A stretch of DNA of 64,000 bases from Polytrichum commune. Its lineage: Eukaryota; Streptophyta; Polytrichopsida; Polytrichales; Polytrichaceae. The position numbers and the translations under genes were made by a program. Below, piece after piece: positions 33,728 to 46,123 of the stretch. The stretch covers positions 3,842,001-3,906,000 of the forward strand of contig OX485804.1 in assembly GCA_950295325.1 (NCBI GenBank). The letters are read 5' to 3'. Below the pieces are notes generated by a model. That model worked only from the letters and a program-made list of their open reading frames with translations, searched no databases and had not been told where the DNA came from. Numbering within the stretch: position 1 is the stretch's first letter; the number at the start of each line of letters is the position of its first letter.

Positions 33728-34279
33728 CCACGGGTGTTCACCCGTGGATACAACAATTCATATACTTTGTTCACATTTTTTGTGCCCACTGTGGCATCTA
33801 TGATTCATTCAAATGATTTTTTGACCCTCATTTGTGTAGTCGGATATGACATGTAGACCTTCCTTCATGTGTTATGGATCTTGCATCGTGTGTTGCATGG
33901 CGTTGATTGGTCACGGGCGTTCACTCGTGGTTAAATGTATTTGTATTCTCTGAGTAGTATTAAGTGCCCATGATAGCTTTTATGATTAGACCCATTATAT
34001 TTGCATACATTTGTTGACATGCGCATGGTTGTTCCTTAGTGGTGTCGACTTATGTTGTATTATGGATATACTAGGCTCATCTGTTGCGGGGTGTTGGTTG
34101 GTCACGAGTGAACACCCGTGGTGACAACTGGGCTAAGTTTTTATGTGGGCTAGAATATGCATTATTTTAGCTTATATATATACACCAATGTGCATGAAAT
34201 AGTGTGTTAGTCTATGTTGATGACCTTCCTCTTGTTCTAAACCTTGTCAATGATGGCAATTCACGGGTATTTACTCGTG
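33728..34279. repeat. Series of progressively degenerate palindromes
   Basis: Copies at 33728-33747 (20 bp, perfect stem), 33912-33929 (CACGGGCG-TT-CACTCGTG), 34103-34120 (CACGAGTG-AA-CACCCGTG) and 34262-34279 (CACGGGTA-TT-TACTCGTG). The first is perfect; the others show C/T or G/A changes. In the last copy the changes are compensatory, so the stem is kept. Confidence 0.75.
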
Positions 34280-34361
34280 AACCACGTTCCCAATGCACGT
34301 TCCCATCGGTACGAATTGTCTCATAATGGCCCAATTGGCTCATTTTAGTTAATATCCCCAT

Positions 34362-35093
34362 ACACGCTATAATCAAACAAACACACGAGATCCTACATAC
34401 TCATCAATGCAAGAAACCAAAACTCTGGACCTCAAGACATCACAATCCCCCACTAACAACTCCAATGCACATGCCCCATTCTCCCATGTACATGCTTAGC
34501 CAAACTCAAACTGCAAATCTTATGTCCCCATTAAAAGCCACCTCCCCCCCCCACCCCCCACCCCCCCAACACCAACCCCACCAAACGTCATACAATTTAT
34601 GGAATTCACCTACTGCCATGATAGATTTCCCAACACCGTTCACAAGGGAAAGGCCACCAAATAAAATCCACTCATACAAGCACTTAAAACAACGGGATGG
34701 CAAGTCAACCCCTCATCACTATCACAGCCGGCGTTAGAGGACCCATCCATGAACAATCAAATCAAGAATTAAAACAACTCAAAATACCCAAGAACGAAGT
34801 CAGAAGACTTATAAAACAAATACACCAAATTGCCATTAAATACCTCACATAATTGATATTAAATAAAAGAAAAGTGGACAACAACAACCCCCCATAGACC
34901 TCCCTTAGACACAAGGCCCTGGACATATTGAACTAACAGGGCCCACCTTTTGAAAGGACGGAAGTACCCTTACGGTAACATTTGGTTAAACATGACCACG
35001 GTATAGATGAATGAGCTCCCATTCAGGTCGGTGTATAAACTAAACCCCGACGTTACTCTTATTTTTATTTGAATTAGAGGGCATCCAATATGA
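34362..35093. repeat. Start of array unit 2, duplicated at 57,842
   Basis: From CACGCTATAATCAAACAAAC onwards the DNA is almost identical to 57,842-58,560, except for a C-rich tract (about 34,542-34,570) that differs in length. No gene; the 90-codon frame at 34465-34737 is interrupted in the second copy. Confidence 0.8.
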
Positions 35094-36885
<1,792 letters not shown>

Positions 36886-37852
36886 TCATATTATATCATC
36901 ATTCTCTCCTATGTGCTCGAGACATTGAATGGAATCAAACTCGTCCCCCTTGTATTGATGTAAACATTTGATATTTTGGACAATTTGAAATCGTTCCTAG
37001 TCTTGGCAAAACAATTCTCGAGCAATGTAACATATTGTGGCTAACATTCCGTTCTCACTATTTCATGGAGTTCAAGAGTACCTTACATGAGCAATAACTA
37101 AATTTGTAATCATGAGGACTTACCATATCTGGTCACCCATTGATATGACATTGATGAAGAATATGAGAACTCATCTTAGCCTTCACAATTGAAACCCAAT
37201 ATACTTTCCCAAAGTGAAATTCAAGTGTTTACTTGCTAGTGTGGTCAAACCTTGCAAGGTGTATGCCATAAATACAACAACTTATGCAAAATTATCAAAC
37301 CAAGGTAAAGTAAAGCAACAAAGAAAGAAGACATGGCCCAATATCTCTTGCTTGAAACATGCAACAACACCATGAAACGTAGAAAGGGTGCTCCAAACAT
37401 AGTGAGCATATATAAACAATACATGTCTTATATGCATTAGAACAAAGTATCCTATATATGACAATCAACACATTAAAGTTGTAGCTTTACATGGGACAAA
37501 TAGAAAATCAAGGATATTTTGAACCTTATATACTCTCAAACACCTACAATAAACAAATTAAGTGGAGCACATACTAATAATTCTTCATAATGAATCCCTC
37601 ATCCAAGAGTAGAAGGACTATCATAAGTCACCGCACATTATCATCTATGGAGGTGTGATGTCATCCATAATCCTCTGATTATGTCCACAAACAGATTGAT
37701 TGTGCTCAATAACCAACTCGAGTCTGTAAATGATGTCTATACTCTCGAAGACCTCCACAACTTGTCATCCACTGTCCTCTCGGTGGTTTTCCGGATTCTA
37801 GTCCACAACTACAATTTTTGAAAAGTACTAAAATGGTTAGAGTTGAATGGAC
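36886..37852. repeat. Downstream flank of array copy 2
   Basis: Similar to 60,314-61,298 throughout, and from about 37,290 also to the flanks of copies 1 and 3. The 61-codon frame open in the other three flanks is broken here by changes near 37,379 and 37,421. No gene supported. Confidence 0.7.
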
Positions 37853-40318
37853 TTAGCCCCAATAAACTTGGTCAAGAGGTCCACTACCCTTGTGTTTGGA
37901 AAATTTTCCAACTGCCTTGACTTTCATGCTTGGAATATATTGGAGGGGACCAGCTGAACATTCACATTTCCCATGTATGAATGTGCCATTTGTAGGTGTT
38001 AGCGTGCATGTAAGTGCACCACCAGTTTTGAAGCGCGTAGCAGCACAGACAATGGCTTGCATCTCTCTGGATTTCCAGAAGTAATCCTTTTCATTGTAAT
38101 CAATTTGGTCACCAATCATGTGTTTCCAACAGTCGTCACTTTCGGGTAATCCTTGGAGCTCCTTGTGAAGGACCATGTCTTTCAACACATTTCGGCCTTT
38201 GCGAATAATTTTCTCGGCAAAACGGATTGGGGAGGAGTTTGACAAAAACTCTTGCCCTACACGTATCTCTGATCGATTTCGTGTTACTTCTAACGAGCTC
38301 CCCTGCAGAGAGCTTCTGAAAATTTCTGACACTGCACTTGGATCGCCTTCAATAATGTCAGTGACGAATATAAATCTCTTGGTCCCCTGGTCATACATGA
38401 AAACCTGCATGCGATTGTCATTATCGTCGTTTTTGATAACCAAATAATCTTCTGCACAATGGCTTATGCTGCCATTCCTTAGTTTCACCTCCACCAAACG
38501 GTGCACTTCATCTCGTGACTCCGGAGGCACAACTATTGTTCCTGGCATTGCCATACTCGACAAAACTTTGCACATCTCATCCTTCACCAGGCGTGTAAAA
38601 GCTTCGGGTCGAGTCTCCCATGCTCCACTGACTTGGAACCCTAAAAGTCCAATTCCACCACCCCAAGTGCGTTTGAAAGCCATGAGCGCTGCTGCATCAA
38701 CTTTTTGAGTCTCTTCAGCTGTTGGATGTTCAGGTAACAAGAGTTTTCTACCCAATTCTTTAATCAATTCTTCCATTCTCTTTTCCTCAATTTTGACAGT
38801 TGATGATTCGGCTGTTGGATGTTCAGGTAACAAGAGTTCTCTACCCACTTCTCGGATCACATCCTCCCTTCTCTTTCCCCCAATTTTGACAGCTGATGAT
38901 TCCGCTGTTGGATGTTTAGGTAACAGAAATTTTCTATCCAATTCTGGGATCACATTCTTTGTTCTCTTTTCCTCTGTTTTGACAGTTGATGATGTCGTTT
39001 GTTGTTGTGGTCCATTCTTCGCTTGCTTGGGCTGTACTATACTCCTGTCCATATCTCCCCATACAACATCATGTTCAACAATTATGGCCTCTTTTGTAAA
39101 GAGGACATGGCATGCTTTGAGATTACATGTGCTACCACCTTCAGCCTCACTCTCAATATGCCCATTATCTCCGCTCCATTGCAACTTAAAATGTTGATGT
39201 CCTGCTGCAAATGCAAAAGCCACCATCTGGAGAGCATTGCATTGTAACCTTGAATTTTCAAGAAACTTGCTGTCTGGCAAACCACTCAAAGCTCTCCTTG
39301 CACACGTCGGCCCTTTCTCAGATGTGCCGTGACTTTCAATAGCAAATTTATGGAAATGGCCATCGTAGCAGGTCCCATCCTCATGCAAACAACTCACCCT
39401 TGTAATTCCATCTGTTGTTGTAACTTGCGTTGTCCCTATGAAACTCACATGTGAATTTTCACAAAACATCCGGTGCTTGTTATCATATGCATCATCGATG
39501 AGCCCCTTATACAAAAGCAATCCTGTGAGGTCGTGTCGAGTGACACACCATGTAGTACATCTTCTTTCATCAAAAACATAAGGATCTCCTTCCACGATAC
39601 AGATGAGACCTCCAAGTCGGTAGATGCTGTCAAGATCAACAAGATCGCTCCCCCTCCATCGTAATGGGAGTGAATCCCATTCAAGTAGCACATTGTTCAT
39701 CCGGTTTTGCAAAACCGTAGTTGCTGCTGTTGATAATATGTGTAGGGGCATACCCCTTATCATCAAGTTTTCGTCAATATTTTTAGAGAAAATAGCATGA
39801 GCAATACTCTTCTCCATACCTTCCTTAATAATCTTGGCTTCATCCCAAACGACTTTTGATGGTGGCCACACATCATCAATGCCCACCACTTGGCTTGCCC
39901 ATTCCTGCAACTCATTGATCGTGGTTTGAATGGAAGTCACAAGAAGTGAAACCAACACACTCGCTTCTTTAGGCACTCCAAGTCGCAGTCGCTCAAGGTC
40001 CTCAACATTGTACTTCTTAAAATCCTCAAGGTGTGTCATTTCCGTGGCTACAGTGCATTGCAGATTTTGCAAATGTTGTTTCCTAAACAACGAGACAGTA
40101 AGCAAGCCTGAGTTCAACAAAGATTTTGTCTTGTGACGCGTACTGTTTGGAGCATGAGAACAAACAACTTGGGTTTGATATAAGTACATTCCTTGATAAA
40201 CAGCACACACAAGTGTTGGCCAACTTCCATCAAACTCTGAACTTTTGAAAAACTGCCGAAGCCATTTGTCTTCGTGAAGAACACCTCCAACCTTCATCAG
40301 ACCAAAGAGGATGGACAC
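37853..40318 (-). CDS. Array protein copy 2, main exon (unrecognised family)
   Basis: The exon starts at an acceptor (GTTTGCAG, exon from 40318; first residues VSILFGLMKVGG) and ends at TAG 37853: 821 codons plus stop, uninterrupted. It has the same two-half architecture as copy 1 (EGDPYVFDE, SGLPDS, LQMVAFAF; then EGDPSAVSE, QGLPES, MQAIVCAAT). The hinge (38,703-39,070) has three ~30-residue modules (TVKTEEKRT, AVKIGGKRR, TVKIEEKRM, each followed by a LLP(E/K)HPTAE end). By substitutions it groups with copy 3, not copies 1 and 4. It joins in phase 0 to the upstream exon 41606-41900. Function unknown; no membrane or secretion signal seen. Confidence 0.82.
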   Translation of the reverse strand: MSILFGLMKVGGVLHEDKWLRQFFKSSEFDGSWPTLVCAVYQGMYLYQTQVVCSHAPNSTRHKTKSLLNSGLLTVSLFRKQHLQNLQCTVATEMTHLEDFKKYNVEDLERLRLGVPKEASVLVSLLVTSIQTTINELQEWASQVVGIDDVWPPSKVVWDEAKIIKEGMEKSIAHAIFSKNIDENLMIRGMPLHILSTAATTVLQNRMNNVLLEWDSLPLRWRGSDLVDLDSIYRLGGLICIVEGDPYVFDERRCTTWCVTRHDLTGLLLYKGLIDDAYDNKHRMFCENSHVSFIGTTQVTTTDGITRVSCLHEDGTCYDGHFHKFAIESHGTSEKGPTCARRALSGLPDSKFLENSRLQCNALQMVAFAFAAGHQHFKLQWSGDNGHIESEAEGGSTCNLKACHVLFTKEAIIVEHDVVWGDMDRSIVQPKQAKNGPQQQTTSSTVKTEEKRTKNVIPELDRKFLLPKHPTAESSAVKIGGKRREDVIREVGRELLLPEHPTAESSTVKIEEKRMEELIKELGRKLLLPEHPTAEETQKVDAAALMAFKRTWGGGIGLLGFQVSGAWETRPEAFTRLVKDEMCKVLSSMAMPGTIVVPPESRDEVHRLVEVKLRNGSISHCAEDYLVIKNDDNDNRMQVFMYDQGTKRFIFVTDIIEGDPSAVSEIFRSSLQGSSLEVTRNRSEIRVGQEFLSNSSPIRFAEKIIRKGRNVLKDMVLHKELQGLPESDDCWKHMIGDQIDYNEKDYFWKSREMQAIVCAATRFKTGGALTCTLTPTNGTFIHGKCECSAGPLQYIPSMKVKAVGKFSKHKGSGPLDQVYWG

Positions 40319-41605
40319 CTGCAAACACCACATGTATGTTACAAATCATGTCATATTTTTCATAAAACTGTCGATTATGTAACGGTGGAAACACATAATA
40401 AATGTAAAATCTAGGTAATCCAAGAATAGTTCCTCTCCTTTTTAGAACAGTTCTTTCTGAATCACCTCTAATACTTCAAATGGATCAATGATTTGTTGTT
40501 TTACAAGGAGGAGAAACGTGCTTGAAAAGACTGCGGCATTGAGAGGAATCCGTTCATATAATTTGTGTTAGAATTAGAAAGGGCTTTCTTCTTCAAATAT
40601 CAATTTTTGAACTTATTAGTAGCAAAGTTTCAAGGGGGATTGTAAAATCAACCACAGAGACGTGTCATGAGGTCACATGACCTGTCAAAATTGGCTCTTT
40701 CATCACACACACGTGTAAGAAGAGCAAGCTTTGCTTCCTCTTTCTTTACATTTGAGCTTACAACTAGAATTCATCATAATTATGATTGGCCATGTGACCG
40801 TGCACCACATCTTTGTGGTTGTTTCAACTAGTGTATGGTTGATTTAACAATTCATTTCTTTCTAAACATGAACTCTTATTATCCAAATTCCCTATGTGTT
40901 GAATTCATGTATAAGAAAGAAAATATTGCTAATAATAATAATCTTTTTTTAAACAAAGTAACTCCAATTAAAGGGTTCTTATAAATGGGTTGGCAGCTCC
41001 AAACCAAGATCTAAAGACGATGACCCCCTGCAAGTGCTACCGATAGTTTCTACCCTGGGATGCCTCTAAGGGCCGGTTCACACTATGGCCAAACTTCGAG
41101 AGGAGAAGAGTTTCGACCAATGAAAATGCAAAAATGTGCAAAGTCCGTCCTCTCGGCCTTCACACTAGAGGTTGAAGTCCAAAGGATGTCGCCTCCAAAA
41201 GAGCCTAGGTGGCAGCACCTTTAGGAAGTTATGGCGCCAAGAGTTCGGCCTCTCGAGCAAAGTTTGGATTGAGCAAAATGCTCGACCCAAACTTCCGTCG
41301 AGAGGCCAAACTTTTTTTTCATTAAAATACTCAAAATCTGAATATAGCTTCTCCTCTCGACATAGTTTGGTCCAGAAAAGTGACGCTTCTCCTCTCGACT
41401 TGCGCATAGTGTGAACAGGCCCTAAGCCTGCATCTAAGACCAGAAAGTATGTTTTATTCTGAGTGAATACAATGAGTACTGAAATTGGCAATTGGTCAAT
41501 CTGTCGCTTGATAACCTAGGTTTCATATACAAAATGAAAGAGAAAAAGATTTATTTGTATTCAAGATACCATAGATTGGATCCGATGGTTTTCATGTTTA
41601 CTTAC
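40319..41605 (-). other. Intron of copy 2, carrying a MITE
   Basis: Bounded by the donor GACTTG|GTAAGT (41606/41605) and the acceptor at 40,319. It is about 930 bp without the 353-bp MITE at 41070-41422, comparable with the 946-bp intron of copy 3. No coding sequence. Confidence 0.75.
41070..41422. mobile_element. PIF/Harbinger-type MITE (353 bp) in the copy 2 intron
   Basis: The ends begin GGGCCGGTTCACACTATG and, on the other side, GGGCCTGTTCACACTATG, with a shared GAGAGGAGAAG block further in. The target duplication is TAA (41067-41069 and 41423-41425). The equivalent place in copy 3 (about 50,998-51,006, tctctaaccctgcctc) has a single TAA and no insert, which gives an empty site. The ends are related to the 4.4-5.9 kb element. 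Confidence 0.9.
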
Positions 41606-41900
41606 CAAGTCTGCATATTTTTGTGCGGCAGGGTTTTGTATGTTGAATGCAGGTTTAACACATGAGGATTTGAGGTTGTCGCATAGCCGATAAGAGACCC
41701 CGTTCCCAAGTTTACAAGGATTTGAGCTATCTGCCTTTAATCTAGGGAAGTGAAGAATCTTTTCTCGACGAGGACGCTCCGATGCAACATCCATACCAAT
41801 ATTTGAATCAGGCATGTTGATATTAGATCAACAATATCTGTTGATTCCAAGTGGGAAAAGTTGCACGTGCTTTGAACTTGATCTGTCTTGATTTATTGAA
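41606..41900 (-). CDS. Array protein copy 2, N-terminal exon (shortened, disrupted start)
   Basis: The acceptor is ATCTGTGCAG (exon from 41900) and the donor GACTTG|GTAAGT (41606). Compared with copy 3 it has a 10-nt excess near the exon start, a TGA at 41828-41830 just upstream of and in frame with MPDSN, and lacks about 60 internal residues (KLGN joins directly to VSYRLCDNLKSS). From the ATG at 41815 the frame is open to the donor (70 codons) and continues in phase 0 into the main exon. So translation would have to start at MPDSN; a longer N-terminus like that inferred for copy 3 is not possible. Confidence 0.6.
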
Positions 41901-43345
41901 CTGCACAGATAGTTGTCACATACCCATTATCACAGCAGAAAACAATGCAAAGATATGTGTATTATTAGCAAGGTACTGTCATATGAGCAATTGTCATGTT
42001 GCCCACCAAGAAATAAAAGTCATCAGGTTACAAATATCTTCTGTAAAATTTTCTATCTTTGTCTTTCCTGTCTCTGTATTTTGGTTGTTTATATATCACA
42101 GATTAAATAAGAATAATAATTTTAATAAAGATACATGAGTACAGATTCTTCATGTATTCATTGCTACCCATGTCCCGACAAATAACTCCGTGAGTTGATT
42201 TAGTTAATCATGTCTGCAGTAACTACGCATTACCACCGTTTGAGATATGTACACTAAATATGATACTAAGTGTCATATGATATTTAATGTCACGATGCTA
42301 ACTTTTCGGATGACACTTCTTATGTATAAGTTTACCAGTACTGTCATGGATGAGTACGATGGTTGAATTCATACATTGGTCAAAACCCTACATTCTCTTA
42401 TCCACTTGTGCTGAAATATTATGGATGATTGAATTTTGTATGAAAAATCGCTTGGTAGGTGACAGTAACACCCAAATAATCTTTCGATTTTGTTCCTCTT
42501 ACATTAGAGTATAATTTGTTCCTCTATAAATTCCTCTGAAATGATTGGTAATTTTCCTGAAGTTTTTAACTTCAAACGGTTATTTGCCAACTAAACAGGT
42601 TAATCTACATCTGGCAGCCGTTCTCTCCATTCATTGCAAAGAGGTGCACCCATCAATCATATCAAATGACTCATCATGCATGTTGCCACAAACCTAGCAT
42701 CCTTATTATTATCGAGATCCTTGAATCATCTCGAAAATCCATGAAATCTATGAATTATTTTTTAAAGTGATACAAAACAATTAGTAAATTTGATGTATTT
42801 GAGTAGCACTATACTGCCAACATTAAAAGCTTCACAAGTGGTATCTGGTGAGTTTCTCAAGTGCAGCTTATCCATGTTGTGGCTAGCATATTTCTGTTCA
42901 AATTTAAACTACCACAGGCCACTATTGATTAATTTTCAAACGCAAATCAAGGAGTAGATTAGATAATTTGGTATAGTAAACTTCAAAGCACAATATCATT
43001 CAAGACAACATGGAAGGCAGGGATCACGCTATGAGAGACTCTGCCACAACATATGACATGCCTGACATAACACGCTTCAAAAAGGTGATTTGCATGCTTA
43101 CCACAGATACATGAGAGGAATATTCTTCAGTCAACATCAATTTAACTTGTTGTGGTCTTCGCCTGACATTCGAGGGTCGCCAAGAAAATCCCTCAGATTC
43201 TATCAGGCAAATTCAATACTTTACATGACGGCAGAAACAAACATTTGCATGTGAATGCCAACATGTATAACATTTACTTGTCTTCGTCTTGTTCTCCTGC
43301 AATATTCAGCTAGCACTTTACAATGATCACGGAGCCCTAACTCAC
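41901..43345. other. Upstream region of copy 2, with a partial CTACACTAAAT element
   Basis: Carries a truncated copy of the small element family at 42,245-42,475 (compare 14,840). The DNA aligns with 51,708-52,729 upstream of copy 3. By splice signals it would be the first intron of copy 2 (donor at 43346/43345). No coding sequence seen. Confidence 0.5.
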
Positions 43346-43369
43346 AATTTGAGCACTGGCCGAGGCCAT
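43346..43369 (-). CDS. Possible first coding exon of copy 2
   Basis: ATG at 43369 opens MASASAQI and runs to a consensus donor ATT|GTGAGT, phase 0, compatible with the phase-0 acceptor of the next exon. Upstream DNA, read on the minus strand, is pyrimidine-rich for ~900 bp, as in a 5' untranslated region. In copy 3 the same codon is ATT (52753-52751). Because copy 2 is frame-disrupted in its second exon, this start would give a short dead-end peptide there. Confidence 0.35.
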
Positions 43370-45797
43370 GTGGCAGGGACCCAAGGCGCTGTATAAATGA
43401 TCTACAGTATGAGATACGATCTGCAATAGCCTTGACGTTTGCAAGGGCCCCAAGAGCAAGGAGGTATGAGTGGAATCATATCGGATAACCCAGATTAGAG
43501 AATAAATCAGATAAGCTTTAGAAATTAGCAACGGTATGGGGACAGGCTATGTGGGATGAGAATGAGAGAATACCCTGGGCTGAATGTCTCGAACAGAAAG
43601 GAACAAGATCCGATCGGGATCTGAAACAAAACAAAAAGAGCGAAAGTAGTGTAGGGAATGCAAGGAAATCTAGATCACAACTAGCGAAAGTAACGAAAGG
43701 GATCAGGGCACTATTCAGCAAACAGGAAGGCAAGGAGACATAGGGAGGAAAGAGGAGATTATGACAGAAGCTATGTAGAATCTCGGTAGTAGAGTAAGCC
43801 AGGTGGTTTTATCGAAGCTGTATGCGAAGCAGCAAGGTATTGGGTAAGAATAGGAAGGATCTGAAGATCAGAAGCTAGCAGAGTTACGAACTGAGCGATC
43901 GGGTCAAACAATGCTGCGTGCCAAGGGGATCCGGAAGCGAAGAAATGCAGGGAGAGGAACTAGCCCGAGCTGTTGGAGCACTAAAATGAGGCGAGACAGA
44001 TCCGAGTGAGGCAGGCGAGTCAATCTGGGTGGGAACCGACGAGATCCAGGAAGTGGAACTAGCCCGGTCTGGCGGAGCAGCAAATTAGGTAAGAGAGACC
44101 TTAGTGAGGTAGACTATGCAGGATCTGAGCAAGATCTGGGAGAGAAGAGGCGAGGCGAGGTGATCAGCGAAAGAAGTGAGGAGTGAAGTCAAGACAATCT
44201 GTGCGGACCGTGGAGCATCTGCGATCTGTGAGCGAGCAGAGGAGCAACAGGTGACAGGGAATTAATCTGCGGGCAGGGGAGAGATCTGGAGCAGCAACTG
44301 CGAACCGGGTGCGAGGACGGACGCAGTGAATCAATCTATGCGGGGACAGATCTGGAGCAGCTGCGATCTAGCTAGGTGTGAGCGAGGACCACGGGTCAGT
44401 TACTCTGGGCAGTGTGAGCAGGGAGTGAAGCACCATGAAGTGATGCGACGCACTGAGGAGTGTGGTCAGCCAATCTGTGCGGGGAAACTGCGTGGAAGAG
44501 CAGGAAGTGAGACGGTGAGGAGGAGACGGAGAACATATACAGGAGAGCTCTGCAGGAGTGGCAGAGGGAGACCCAGAGCCAGGCCTCGTCACTAAGGGCG
44601 GGCGGGACAGGCCACACGTGTCCCGCCCGGCCTCACGTGTCGCGTCCTTAGTGGCGGGGGCTTGCCGAATACATGTCACGTCCTTAGTGGCGGGGGCCTG
44701 CCGAATACATGTCACGTCCTTAGTGGCCGGGGTCAGCGGAATACACATGTGATTTTTAGTCCGGGGTTCGTTTTGGGTTTTGGAATGACCTTTCGAGGTG
44801 CTAGGTTGGTCACAATGGGTATCATTGTGTTCCTCATGAGACGTTATTGTCAATGATCATAATTCCATTCCACTATAAAAATATTGTTGTGACAATAAAA
44901 AATTTAAAGTCCAGACTGAAGTAATGTTATCCTTTGTTGATACATTACTCTATATATAATAATATACTCTTATCTTGATTGTCAATTTTCCTACCTCAAA
45001 GTGTATACTTACTATTGACATAGTCTTGAACGTTTGGACTATAAATTTATTACGTATATTTATCGCAATTTCTTGCAGCTCAATGATTGTAAATCTATCA
45101 TAAAAAAATCATGAAAATTACTCAATTTTGTTATTGTATTGATGTGATCTTGAAATCATTAACAACAACTTTTCTTTTTGGGTACAATAAAAATTGAGCT
45201 CTAGAAAGCTTACTTATTAGATGATTTGATGGAACCACAATATGCTCCAAGGAATAAAGGGTTAGAAGATTTCTCCACTATGTTACTTAGGGCCTGTTTA
45301 CAGTATGGACCATGAAGTCGGATCATGAAAGAGGGCGTTTTTAAATGGTATGAGTTCATGGTCCGACTTCTTAAAGAATTAGTTTTGAAAGCCTTGGGCC
45401 CCTCACTAAGTGTAAACCAAATGTGGACCAAGAAGAATGACCATGCACCAAAAGGTGAATGCACTGATCATGCGACATCACGGCCCGCCATGTTAAAACA
45501 TTTGGATAACAGGCTCATATTCATGCCGGTACATTGTACGGGCGTAATTTTTCTTTTCTTTTCTTTTCTGAATGCACTGATTTTTTTTAATACATGCCCA
45601 AAAAGGGTAGTTTTAAAAAAAAATCAAGTTTGACCATTCTCTTGTCTTCTATTGGGCTTCACTTGTCTTCACTTCTTGTTAAATGTGTCGAAGATGTGGC
45701 TTGCGAATCTTCTCACAACAATTTTTACAAAAGAATGAACGATTTAATTTGTACATGTTCAATGTAATTTACATGTAACATGTACCTTGTGTTGTCA
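43370..45797. repeat. Upstream region of array unit 2 (promoter-side repeat and minisatellite)
   Basis: Aligns with 52,754-53,828 plus 55,979-57,245 of unit 3. Read on the minus strand it is C/T-rich to about 44,570, which suits a leader or promoter. It contains a 10-bp-arm inverted repeat (GGGCGGGACA, 44,597-44,625) and the 36-bp minisatellite at 44,641-44,750. At about 45,292 a GGGCCTGTTTACAGTATGG end resembles Harbinger-type ends, but I could not find its partner. No gene supported. Confidence 0.55.
44641..44750. repeat. 36-bp minisatellite, three units
   Basis: The unit is tccttagtggcgggggc followed by (c/t)tgccgaatacatgtcacg. TCCTTAGTGG starts at 44645, 44681 and 44717. Because the unit is a multiple of three it creates a repetitive open frame on both strands. 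The paralogous place in unit 3 (about 56,030) has one unit only. Confidence 0.85.
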
Positions 45798-46123
45798 CTA
45801 CACTAAATAGGATATTTAGTGTTTGATTATATTTAATGTTGTTACCACCGTACCTTGCTCAACACTAATTTTCAATTCTTTGATAAACAGTGTTAGAAGA
45901 TTTGCTAGAAGATATAGATCTAGGAATCCTCCTTTTATCATTGTTATTTTTTTTCATATCCTTACTAACACTAAATTAAAACATATAACTTCCACATATT
46001 ACCGTAGTTGATATTTAGTGTTTGAGTTTACATTTAATGTTACTTAATTTCATAGGGTTATTGATATTTAGTGTATGTGTTCGTATTCAGTGTATCAAAC
46101 ATTAACTATCCTATTTAGTGTAG
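45798..46123. mobile_element. Small inverted-repeat element, CTACACTAAATAGG subtype (326 bp)
   Basis: The ends are CTACACTAAATAGGATA and its complement, with internal inverted phrases (tatttagtgtttga, gatatttagtgt). The duplicate at 57246-57568 lies at the paralogous place in unit 3, so it inserted before that duplication. Related to the element at 14,840 by its ends only. Confidence 0.7.

Noticed and set aside
22900-34300. Idea that the palindrome-rich region is an endogenous giant-virus fragment
   Set aside because: Genes here have GT-AG introns in matching phase, and no viral capsid, ATPase or polymerase motif is visible. The palindromes are in introns and even in a coding frame, not only at gene ends.
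44368-44853. 161-codon minus-strand frame with PATKDVTCIRQA repeats
   Set aside because: The repetition is produced by the 36-bp minisatellite; the frame is not kept in unit 3.
45292-45620. Second Harbinger-like MITE starting GGGCCTGTTTACAGTATGG after TTA
   Set aside because: The left end and TTA look right, but no matching right end or second TTA could be located, so it is not reported as an element.
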